From assembly GCF_014898815.1 (NCBI RefSeq), contig NW_026515544.1:992001-1056000 (forward strand): a stretch of DNA of 64,000 nucleotides, written 5' to 3'. This DNA comes from Panonychus citri (taxonomy: Eukaryota; Arthropoda; Arachnida; Trombidiformes; Tetranychidae). Positions 1-12,700 of this stretch are shown here, piece after piece. Positions within the stretch are counted from its first letter, which is position 1; each line of letters opens with the position of its first letter. The notes under the pieces are model-generated. The model was given only the letters and a program-made list of their open reading frames with translations, searched no databases and had not been told where the DNA came from. A program made the translations under genes and the position numbers.

Positions 1-718
1 CAATTGAATTTACCTGATAAATTGTCTAAATTATCAAGATATTCAGGTAAATACTGTTAATAGTTTACTTTCAATACAAAAGGTAAAACCAGTAGTAAGG
101 ACAGATAATAATTGACCAGATAAAATGTTTACTGTCCGTTTTATTTATTTATTTTTTTGCCTCTTCTCTTGCTGGACATTGGTGGTCAATATTAACTTTC
201 GACTCTCTTTTCTTGGACCTTCCGTTTGAAACGCCGCGAGGTAAGTACAGTTGGATAGTTTTACAACGTCCAACGAAACATTTTACAACAATTCTCATTG
301 AAAAAAAGGGAAGATGAGAGATGATGATGATGATTAAGATGAAGATGAACAAGTTAGTGTCTTTAAAAGATGAAAAAGAAATACGTTTTTACAGCATCAA
401 CATCCTTTTTCCTTTCTTATCGTCATATTGATATATTACATTGTCATCAAGGTGCATTTGAAAGTTGATGATGAAAAAAACTGTTGAAAAATGATGATGA
501 GGGTGATAGAGATGATGGAGATGATATCTGTGACAATATTATTCAATTCTAGTCTATGGATTAAGGTCTAAGGTTCATTTGAGAGACTCTGTCAACTAGA
601 TGATCAACTTTAAGAAAGCAAAACCTCATCAATATGAAACATGAAACTTTCATTGAAAATTTTGACAAAATCAAGTTAATCATTGGAGTTAATTGTGAGA
701 CACTCGAGTATTTTAGGC

Positions 719-741
719 AGAGAGAGAGAGAGAGAGAGAGA
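719..741. repeat. (AG)n microsatellite
   Basis: Perfect AG dinucleotide run of about 11 units in non-coding DNA. Confidence 0.95.
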
Positions 742-2245
742 TCATTTTCCAGGGTCAAGTGGTCATTGAGATGATGTTGGAGCAAAGTTGATTGGGTTAC
801 ATCATTAATATTATCTCATAATTATCACAAATCAGCATAAACATTTCAAGTGACAAGCATTTGAAATAAACCAGATAAAAATCATACCATCAGCTGATTG
901 ATGATGATTATGATACAATAACAATCATGAAAAGTACTGAAATTTTTACTGTATCAGGTGAATAAAAATTCATTATTTAGATGAAGATAATATTAATAAT
1001 TACAGCGATCAATTTGATAACATTTATCAAGCGAAACATATACAGGTAGACACAAATTCTGAAATAAGTCAACTTTCAAAATCTCCATTCTCTTACCATA
1101 TACCATCAAGTGAATTCTGTACTGATGAAAACAACAAATAATCGATTCTTCATCGAAATCGGCCTGATTTCGATAACTTTTATCGAAAAGTTGAATTCAA
1201 ATTGTATTAGAATTTCAAAAAAATCGATGACACAATAATTGATAGTAAAATAATTGAAATTAATTGTTCAACTGGTTGAATGTTCAACTATATCTTGTAT
1301 CTACCTGTATATTATATTCATTACGTCATCATCATCATCTTTCATCATCCTCATCAGTTGTTATAGGTTATTAATATATTAGTATACAAAGTCTATATGA
1401 GTGATAATTTAGATGATGAAGATGAAAAAGTTTACCCTACGAATCAGTGATTCCATCATGAATCAAAGGAGAAATCAATTCCATACTCAATGAATGGATA
1501 AACATTATAACATCTCAACCTTAATACAGTTGATCATATTTCATGGTGATGATTTGATAATGATTAACATGATATGAAATCATAATCATCAAATTTCAAT
1601 TGTGTGTTCATTTATCATAAGTTTTTTTTTTCATTTTTCTTGTAACAATCAACACTGAACAAGAAAAAAGCAAATATTATTATTGAATATCATAAATTAG
1701 ATTCAATAATTGGGCAACAATTAACAGTCTCAGGTTAATAATCTCATACCAACTGAACAAAAAAAAATATGATAAGATAAAAATATTATATTACCTGATA
1801 GTTATATGGTGATATCATTATCATTTGTAGTTGTTTTGTTTTTTAATCCAAAAAGGATCAAGGTTAATCTGGATTTACATGGATTAATAAACTGATAAAG
1901 ATGAAAATGTTTCTCCATCATGAACCAATTAAAATCCATTTGAAATGGTTTATTAATCTTCATTCATAATAATAATTTTTTTTACTACGGTGAAAGTAAT
2001 TCCTCAATGGTTAATTAATTGTTATCCAATTTTAGATTAACAATCAATCTCAATCTCCCAGAATTCATGGTTAATTAGATTAAGAAAGAAAGTTAATCAT
2101 CTTCTTTTTCTTTATCATTCTCATCATATGTTCCTGAGTTAATCCATTTTGGTAACAAATGATTTCCTTTGTTAGAGAAAATTTTCAAAATTCTCTAAAT
2201 ACTTTACTATCTCTCTCTCTACAAGGGATTATCCTGAAAGAGAAT

Positions 2246-2277
2246 CAGTGAGTGAGTGAGTGAGAGAGAGAGAGAGA
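2246..2277. repeat. Compound (GTGA)n-(GA)n microsatellite
   Basis: A GTGA tetranucleotide run passes directly into GA dinucleotides, a compound repeat consistent with stepwise slippage. Confidence 0.85.
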
Positions 2278-3809
2278 TTATCTCTCCCCTTCATCTAAAT
2301 CTATTTAATCACGCAAATTTTTACTCTCTCTCGATCATCTGACAAATCTAATCTTAACAATGTTTTTACAGGTAAACAAGATGAATTAAGATTAAAAGGT
2401 AAAATAATGGAAAAAGCAATTGATTTAATCGATGGATTTTTAATTAATTACAATTGATTAGAAATAAGAGATGAAATTGAACATTGGGATCAACAAAAAT
2501 TTCATCTCAAACTTAATCCTCAATATTATCAGATGAACAATTTAAATCTTTCATCCTGAGAGTAACTTATTGTTAGCTAATCAGTGATGTGCATGATAAT
2601 GATAAGAACGAAAGATCAGAATGATTATCATCATCAGCGAAAAGAAAAAAAAAAGTTCTAATGATGTCAAAGTTTCAAATGTCAAAGAAGAAGATGAAGA
2701 TGAAGATGAGGGAGAAAGTTTTTCTTGTATCAGGAAAAGATAATGAAAAAAAAGGAAGAATAAAAAAGGAAAAAAAAATTCGAATTCATTCTGATGTTTG
2801 ATTTGAACTCAAAGTTCTATCCAATTGATAACAATTCAAATTGCGATGAATGATGCAGATGAAAATGAAGATGATGATAAACTTTGTTCCTCATCTTTCA
2901 GTTTCATTGAGAACAAGATGTAAGAAGAAGAGCCTGATCTTAAATTAGAAGAAAAAGAAAAAGGTAAAGAGAGAGAGATGAAAATGAAGATACTGAGGAT
3001 GAAGATGATGAGCAGAAGAGATGAGAAGATAAAAACGAAAAAGAAAAAGTTTTGTCACTCATCATCTTCATTATCATCATTACTCTGAGTCTTTTAAAGT
3101 TATGATGAAGAAGATGATGATACAATAGATGGAGAAGAAGATAGTTTTCCATCATCATCATCATCTTCATCATCTTCTTCTGTCAGTTGAATGTTTCTCC
3201 CAATGAAGAGACTGAAAGAAAAAAAAATCTAATACAGATTCTGTTAACCTCACTTCCTAGTTACTTTACCATCTCACTGATACCCTTTGTCCTCGTATTA
3301 TTATCATCATCATCTATATATTCCATCATCATCATCATCATCATCCACCCTCTCATCCCTTTTGTTATCATCGTCATCATCATTTTTCATCATCTCCATC
3401 TTCATCTTCAACAAATCTGTCATGGACAATGATAATAAACAATAAAAGGAATAACAAAATTCAAGGTAAGTTTTCATTTTCTTCATTATTTGAATTAATT
3501 TTTACTCTTTCATTTAATCCATTCATTTCATTCATAATTATTTTAAGGTCAATGATCATTGATTGTTATAATTAACTGTTTTCCACCAATATGTTAATCA
3601 TGATAATCATCAATACTCAGGATAATTCAACCCAAAGATGATCAAGATTAATATGAACAACTTTTTTTTTCGAGTTTTTTTTTGCCTCATCCTCCACCTA
3701 CACCGCCTCTTGAGATACACACGATAGGTTCAAGGGAGTATGTGTGTAGATAGGAGGAGTCACTCTAAGTATTTGGGTGGGGTCTTAGGTAAGAAAGGAA
3801 GAAAAGAAA

Positions 3810-3844
3810 AGAGAGAGAGAGAGAGATGATGATGATGATGATGA
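3810..3844. repeat. Compound (GA)n-(GAT)n microsatellite
   Basis: A GA run is followed directly by GAT trinucleotides. It joins the two repeat classes that dominate the window, about 220 bases upstream of the first LIM-domain exon. Confidence 0.85.
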
Positions 3845-4064
3845 CGAAGAAGAGAAAAATTTTCTGTCTCCTTGATGAATTTTCCCACCCACACCTATGC
3901 AAAGTTATCAACCATAATTCAGATGATGATCTTTAAATCAATAGGATTTTGTACGATTAATTGCGATTTAAGATTAATCAGAGAGATGAACAATTAACTA
4001 GACTAATTAAAACTTAATTTGTTACTTTTTTTCTTATTACTATTAGGAAATTGAGTCAAAAGCG

Positions 4065-7000
4065 ATGATTAAAATTCAAGATCATCCATGTGATGATGAT
4101 GTTGATAATAATAATAACGATGGACACAATTACATGGTCACTGATTATGATTGTAAGAAATTGATTAGCTCTCAACAATTATCATCGTCATCATCATCAG
4201 CTGATTATAATCAATTGTCACCGAAATGTTCAGGTTGTGATCAGTTAATTGTTGATGATTATTATCTAGTTACAAACAATGGTTTCTGGCATTGTTCATG
4301 TTTATCATGTAACTTTTGTGGTATTCAACTGGAATCAACTTATTTCCATGAAAATGGTAACAATTACTGTAAATTTGATTATCAACAATTATTTCAATTC
4401 CATCGTTGTTCAAACTGTAATCAAACAATTGAACACAATCAACTAGTAATTAGTTTAATCACCAACAATCAACAACAACAACAACCACAACGATTATTGT
4501 TTCACCTTAATTGTTTCACTTGTTCAACTTGTGGTTACACTTTAACCAAAAATGATTATTATGGTTTAATCAATGGATCAATATATTGCTCACAACACTT
4601 TAATCAGCTAATTAAACCTAATCAAATATCATCAACATCAGCTGATCAGATAATAATACAATCTAATTACGATGGACAATCAAAGACTGACCAACATTCA
4701 AGTAAAACAATCAAGTACAAACGTAACAAAGAAATGAAATCAATTAATTATCAACAACAACAATCAACAAACGGTAATATTTAAAATCAATTTAATTACA
4801 CTAAATCATATCATTTAAAACTAATCATGAATTGATGAGCAGCAATCAAAGTTTATCATGTTATCTAAATGATTGTATTATCATGAAAAGATTTTGAATG
4901 AAATTTATTTATTTTGTCAAATCAAAGTGACTTTTTCATATCTCTCCCTCTCCCTTTTACCTGTATCACCATAGCATGATGATGATAAGATGATGATAAG
5001 ATGATGAACCAAGTGACTGAGCATAGTTGAAATAATCTCATGCTATCTCATGGTAGATGGAGCATCTCATGAACCATGAGAACTGTTAACTTGACAGAAA
5101 TAGCATCAACTTATTTTTTGAATAAACCGCAAAAAACTTGACAATTTTTTGTCACAATTCAACTTATAACACTTGACCAGTTGACCAGTAGCTCTTGATG
5201 ATAATCATGAGAAATTATCAATCAACTATCATTGGAAACTGTTGATATTTTTCAGCAAATATAAAATTTTTCCAATTCTTAAGTATTAATATTTATTCAA
5301 TTTTCTCAGCATCATCATGATGAATGTTCATATTTTGTTCATGTAATACAAATATAATTAACATTAATCATTATCTTTTCTATTCTCGTTAATTATCATC
5401 AGTTAATCATCATATTGATCACAATTTTCAGGGAGAAAAAAAATTCTGATAGATTTTATTTTCTTTCTAAATATGAATGTTAATAACTTCATGATAAACA
5501 TTATTATTACATGAGATCGAGTTGATTACTTATATGATGAAATGCTTTCTAATTTGACAGTTAATGAGTTACAGTTATGGTTAATTTAGTTGATAATTAA
5601 TTAATAACTGGTTAACGGTTGAGTTGAATGTTAAAAACAAACAATTAATCATTTAATTCATCAGGCTGGTTGTAATTATACTTCATGGTGATCAACCTGA
5701 CGAATATGAATCAGAACTTTAGATCAACCGAGTCAATCATTTGTTATTGCAATAACTTGATTGTTAATAATTGTTGATAATTAACACAGAATCAGTTTGA
5801 GTAGCAATTTAAATTTAATTTAGTTGTTGAGCTAAATATAAATTTATTGTTATTTTGTAATTTCTTTTGGAATATTTTTTTTTCTCAATTCAATCTCTTT
5901 CTGTCTCATGAAGATTCTTGAGCAAGATGAAAATGATGAATGAAGATAAAAGATGAGATATGATGATGAGGAAGAGGAAGAGGGTGGGTGACTATAAATA
6001 CCCTTGGAATGGCATCTTCATGGAGGAGAGAGAGAGGATGAAATATTCAAGAAAAGAAAATAACTTTTCCTCTAATCTCAATGGTCAATACTAATTACAA
6101 CCTCATCTTAACTGGACATTAAGGGTCAGCAAGATTCTCAATTAAGATGACCATGTAACGCAATTAGATTTAACAATTTGAAACAATTTAAACAAAAACG
6201 AAAAGGCAAAAGTTAAACTAAAGGTCAATTATTTGTTTGTCATCATGATGGACTTTCAATCAACTGATATCCTCATCATATTATGATACAAGAAGATGAC
6301 AAAAGATGAGAGAGAGAGAGAGAGAGTAAGGAGATATGGGGGAAGAGCCATTTTCACAAGTTGAAAAGTAATTGACAAAGATGATAATGATGATGACGAT
6401 GACGATGAAAAAGATAAAAGATGAGGATGAGGATGAAGATGTAAAAAGACAAAAATTCATCCATTTTACTCGTTGATGTTTCCTCTTTTTCTCTGTCTGC
6501 CTTCCTGTCTAACTATTCTGTCTATTTTTTTCTCCCTCTTTATCATCATCATCATCTTCTTCTCCTTCTTCTCATCATCATCTCTTTATCCTTAGTTTTT
6601 GTTTTTCTCTTTGTTTTTGTTATTTTCTCTTCTCATTTATCCCTAACCTATGCTAAGAACCTTTTGTAAGTCTCGATACAAAAGATACAACGTTTTTTTG
6701 ATAATCTCCATAGAATGTAAAGGATTAAGAGTCTTTTTTGAGTGAGATGACATGAAAAGTGAAAGAACCTGAAACTGTCTATCTTCCTTGAAGATGATCG
6801 ATCATCTTCATCTTTTTCGATCACCATTGTCTTTTGTCTTATTTTGCTTCTAAACACTGGTGGACATTATGGACAAATGTCGATAAGACAGAGAGAGGGA
6901 GAGAGAGAGAGGAAGGGAGAAGATGGCCAGTAGCAAAAAGAGAGTGGGGATGAAGATAAGGAGAAGGAGGTGAAGAAGGTGAAATGGGGACAAGAGAAAG

Positions 7001-9741
7001 ATAAAGGATGATGATGGTGATGATGGAAAAGCAAGATGAGCAAAAGAATCGAGGAGAGAGAGAAACTCGAAAAAGACTAATATTTTTCGTAAACTTCTAA
7101 TTCTAACCATTGTTATGATCTCCTCATCCTCATCGATGATTATTATTACCATTATTAATATTAATTGTTATGAGCTGGAATAGGTTTTGTCAGAGGTTTG
7201 GGTGAGGGTGGTAGTGGTGGTGGTAGGGTGGGAGTTACAAGAGTGGGAGTTAAGAGGATTATCTTGAATGATTTTCTATTGTATATTCATCAGTTGATTG
7301 TATCCAATTGTGATCAACACCAAATCCCACAAGATCCTCATCTTTTATATTATCATATTTCAATATTGATAATCTGAAAAGTGAACAATTTAACTAATGA
7401 AAAGTTATCATCGGTAAACAAAAAACCAACAGGAAAAAAAAAGAGAGACAAATTTCCAGGTAAAAGTTATACACAAAAATATAATTGATATTCATTGAAA
7501 TACAAACTCATTTCTTCATCCTCATCACTAATCATCATCTTTTTAGCATCCTCATCAATTGATGCAGAAACCAAATGACAATCAAAAAACAACACGCTCA
7601 ATGAACACACCAAACAATTTATTTAAATATCAGAGCTTAATTATTTTTTTCTGCTTAGCTCAAGATTTTTAAATGGCTCTCTCATCATCCTCATCATCCT
7701 CATCATCCTCATCATATCTCATCATCATCTGAATGTTATCCCAATGAAATGATAACAAAATGTTACCAAATAAAAACAAAGAGTAAAAATATCATAACAA
7801 TTAACTAATATTTTTCTTCTGAAAATAAAACCAATTTAATTGTTACTATTTATTGTCTCTACTTCTTGACTGGTCACTCATTTGTCCAGCTGATTTTCAT
7901 CTCGAAATAAATACAATTTCTGATGCTATCACATTTGATTTGATTGCAATTGATTTCTCATAAGATTGCTGCTAATCAATTTCTTCCTCTCATTTAATTG
8001 ATGAAGATTAATGTTTCCTTCTGTTTATCATGATTAAAATAACATTATCAAGATTAAGAATATAACTATTAATTTCTCATGAAATTTCTTGTATCAGATA
8101 ATCAGTTAATCATAATCGTACCTTCATCATGACGATCAATCAACATGATAACTGTTAAAAGAAAACTTTAAGTTTGAAATTACAAAAATTGTAAGAAAAA
8201 CTTTCAAATGAAACTTTTACAATTTTAATCTAAATCAATGTTTATCTCAATGGATTTTGATTTTATCTAACTGATTGTAAAATCAAACATTGATATACAA
8301 TCAATGATGATAAACATGAAGATGAGGATGAGGATGACGATGATGGTGGTGGTAAGAGTTGCAATGTTTGCTTTTCAAACGAAACGAAATGAAACTAAAT
8401 CTTGGTTAATCCTTCCTAGGTGATCCTTTAATCCGATTACTTTGCAGATTTGGATAAAGAGCAAAAAAAGATGATGATGAAGATAAAAATGACAACGATG
8501 ATGATGATGAAAACATGATACAAATAACAACAAGATAGAGGAAAAAGCATCTATTGCATCACACCTAAGAATAGAATACATCTTATAGAAAGTCACCAAT
8601 AATCATCTTCCATTTATTCATCATCATCGTCATCGTCATCCCTTGAATGATGAATTATCATCAAGGATAATTTTTATCTAAATAAAGATTCTGATTCAGA
8701 TTATGAGGGAATCGTTATTGGAAAAGTAAATGATGACCAATAGTGACCATGGTGGTGGTGATGATGATGATGAAAGTATTATTGATGATGAAGGAGAAAA
8801 GGTTTTGATAAAAGTCCAAAAGGTATTAAAAAGGCTGGAGAAGCGGAAGAGGAAGATGAGGATGAGGATGAGGATGAGGATAAAGGGGAAGGAGGAAAAA
8901 TATGATAAAAGATGAAAAAAGGTGAACCTATAGAAAGATGAAAATGTTATGAAAAAGATAAATATGGTTGACATCATCATCATCATCATCTTTTTCTTCC
9001 ATCATCTTTTCACTATCTTCATGTTCATGATGATGATGATGATGCTTCAAGCTCTGAATATCGAACAGAATGAGAAAAAGATGAAGAGAAAAAAAAATTT
9101 CTTTTTCTATTTCAACTCTCTAAGCTTCCACTTTCCATGTAATAGTAACAAGGGAAAAAAGATGATGAAGATGCTAATGTTAAGAAGCTGAAGATGATGC
9201 TGGTTGCTAAGTTACCTGCGGAAGATGAAAGATGAGAGAGCAAGTTACATGCTGTGTAAGCTCATGTTGTAGTTGTTGTTGTTACTGTTACTGGTTTCTG
9301 ATAAATTGCCAGGATTAACTGTCTTCTTAATCCTCTTTTATATTTGAGGGATTTTCTAGTTGACTTGAGCATTCCATTCATTTTTTATCTCTCATCTTTA
9401 TCATCATCCCAATCTTATATCATCTTCTTAACCTCCTCATCTTTTTCTTCTTCTTCCTCCTCCTCCTCCTTCATCTTCCACTTTCAAACTGTAACTCAAC
9501 TCAAAAAAAAGGCCACCATTAAACTCATCTGATGCTTGACCCACTAATGGTCAAGCAAAAATTTTCTCATCCCTTTCACATACCTGATATTTTATCATTC
9601 TGATTGATTTTGTTTACTTATCATCCTCATCCTTATCATCATTTTCTGTATAGGATATTGTTATTATATCTTTTACATTGGCACGCTTACTTTTGGCTCT
9701 CACGATACTTTTTTATCATCATCTTCATCTTAACATCTTCA

Positions 9742-9772
<31 letters not shown>

Positions 9773-12700
9773 TATTCAATGAGATGTAAAAACAAATTGT
9801 ATTAATATAAACCTCACAATGTAAATAATCAACTGTTGATTGTAAATCAACCGGTTAATTTACTTGCTAATTTGGTGTAATAACAAATAATCAACTGTAG
9901 CAACTGATAGTTCATAATGATAACAGTTTACCAGTTGATTGTCACGCAATCAAATCAAATCAAATCAATAACAATTACATTTAAATAACTTATTTTTCGA
10001 ACTCTCGAACTTTTCCCAAATTAATCGATTAATAAAAAAAAGCAAATCTACTTCTTTTTCATCTTAATTGTTAGCTAATTTTTCCGATTCAAGTTGTGTA
10101 CAAACGACAAGATAAAACTTTCAATTACCATTGATAAGGATCAAATGATTGGTAACAATTAATGTTAATCAGTGTAATTTAGAAGGAGACTTGACATAAC
10201 AACACAATAGAGTCTACAAGATAATATATTGTAGATAATATTCAACAAAAGGTTTAAGCTTAAGAATCAAATGGATTGTATAAGATGATGAAAGATGATC
10301 ACTGATGATGATGAAGATGTAAAGGTTTATTATTATTCACTAGGATCATTAGGTTCCTATTACTTGATGAAGGATAAAGATCCATAGAAATTGAAACAAG
10401 CCACACAAAAGTCACATAGAGACACACGAGCCTGAGAGAGAGAGAGAGAGAGAGAGACATTCATATAGTAGAGACACACTCCACTCTGATCATCCACCCA
10501 CTCTGTAGGTGAACAGATCATCTTCATCTTCTTTATCATCGAAATCATCATTAATACATTGATTGAGATGTTACCATTGAGCTATATAAAAACCTTTCGG
10601 TATTATCACAATTGTAGTCCAATGATTGTCTTCAATGAAAGATGATGATGATCAAGAATAAATATCCATCCCACCCACCCACCTACTCCACCTTTCTCTT
10701 CTTCATCACCCTGATCTTCATTCCTTCTCATGATTCTTTGCCCTCTCTCATTCATGGGAAAATAAGTATGTCACGTGTCACCAAAGAGAAGAAGAAGAAA
10801 AAAAAAGTTCTATCAAATTGAATAGAAAGAGAGAAGAAGATGAAGATAAAGATAAAGACGGAAGATGGAAGATGAAGGTTTGACACAGTCTCTCTCTCTC
10901 TCTCTCTCTCTCAACAAATATCATCCTCATCATCGCTCAGCATCACTTCCAAACTCGTGTTATCTCTTGTTCATTGTTTCCTTCTCATATTTACCTTGCT
11001 TTCTTTTCTCTTCCTTTCCTCATCTTTCCTCCATCATCATCATCATAACAATAACAATCTACACTTTATATTACCCACTGAGTAGGATGTTGTCTCTCCC
11101 TTTTCCCTTCATCACTGTAACAATACTTTATCCACTATTATTGTCCATTAAGATCCCAAATATACATCAGCACGTCCTCACGTTTCAAAGAGCATCACAA
11201 AAAATAACTTCTAACTGTACATTTACTTCATTACAATTCATTGAGATGCTTTTACTACCCAACCATTCACATGTACAGTGTGTGAAAGATTAGATTAACA
11301 TTAAATTTACATTCTTTCAAGTAACAAAACACAATTACCATTATCATCCAATGTTATTAATACAGTTATTTATTAACTGATTAAATTGTCATCCTAATTT
11401 TTTGTTATCTGATTGTTTGGGTTACGGTTTTCACGATAAAAGTCAAGTTTCCGTTGAGTAAATATTGATATCAGTTTGATTATGATTATTTTGATTGATT
11501 AATTGGTAAACCATTAACACTTCAACTATCAATTAACCATAAAATGAGCATTATTATCAAGTTAATTAACCGATTAAATTGATTAAATTACGATGGATCA
11601 GGTTAACCCAAAATTGTAGCTACTTTTTGGTTTTTCTTGTTGATTTGAAATAATTCGTGTTAACAATTAGATTGTCACCTGATTATTTGACTTGATTGTT
11701 TGTTAATTGTTCTCTATCATATCATAATAATAATCATCAGTTAGAATAAGAACTTTTTTTTTCTTCTATTCTCTTGTTATCAGCATTTTTTTCCTTCTTC
11801 TTTTACCTTTTGTTTTTCTTTGTTTCTTCTTATATTCTGTTGACATACTCAGGTAGAGAAATTTTTTCCGCATCATTTTAACATCTTATTCTATTTTCTT
11901 CATTATCATCATCTTATTTTCTCTCTCTACCTCTCTCTCTCTCCTTTTGTGTTTACATTTTTAGAAAAAGAAGATAATAGAATAATAAAAAAAGGTCCTA
12001 ACTTGACCAAGGGTCAGAATTTAAGACGTTGAAAGACCACCACAAGTCGCTATTGACCATTACTGTTGATTCTTGTTGATGAAAAAAAATACCAAAGGGG
12101 AACACACAGAAGAAAATGAAGATGATGATGATGATAAGGAAGATGATAATGAAGAAGGAGGAGAAAAAGAGCCTAAGGTGAAGGCGAGTAAAGGTAAGAT
12201 ACACACACTCTCAGTGTGAGAGTGGGTATTCACAGGAAGATGTATTCTATTTGAATTGAAGGCCCTCCTGTAGAGTGACAATCATTTCAGATCCGTTTAC
12301 GAAATAAGAAGAGGCAAAAGTTTCTTTATTTCTGTTACTCTCTCCCTTGATTTTACCTGAATCTCGATAAAAATGGCTTCAAAAGATGTCGATAAGGTGA
12401 TGATGATAATGGAAAGAAATTCGAAAATTTGTTTTCCTCAACTTTTGAATAAATTTTCTTTCTTTTTGGTCTAAAAAAAGCAAAAAAAGTAACAAACTAT
12501 TAGATTAAAAAAAGAAGATGCTGGATAATAATAATACTCATTCACGAAGATGCTCTCGTGTTTACATTGTTACGTCAATTCACCTGAGATATTTTACCTG
12601 AGAGAGAAGAGGAAGAGAGAGAGAAACTTTTCTCATCTTCTCGCTCACTCACTTTGTTTGTATCGTGACTACGTTTCATTGAGATTTTGGGATTGGTTCT

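Larger units (their letters stand above)
1..4064. other. Upstream non-coding region
   Basis: I see no supportable gene here. The stretch is AT-rich and rich in GAT/ATC and GA tracts; the short open frames in it are microsatellite translations (runs of Met, Asp, His, Ser or Leu). It ends at a good acceptor (TATTAG at about 4041-4046) just before the first LIM-gene start codon, so part of it may be promoter, 5' UTR exon or first intron of that gene. Confidence 0.6.

Noticed and set aside
2940..3432. Overlapping open frames on both strands (Met/Lys/Ser/Leu/Ile-rich)
   Set aside because: They translate GAT/ATC and GA/TC microsatellites, lack splice context and resemble no protein.
5988..6000. 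TATA-like strings (CTATAAATAC here, others near 10581 and 28722)
   Set aside because: Expected by chance in AT-rich DNA and not positioned before a supported start.
8696..9191. Several 60-97-codon frames with Met, Phe and Ser runs
   Set aside because: Repeat-driven frames in the large intron of the first LIM gene.
10865..11293. 142-codon frame beginning with a Ser-Leu run
   Set aside because: Begins in a TC microsatellite, intronic, no domain or conserved pattern visible.
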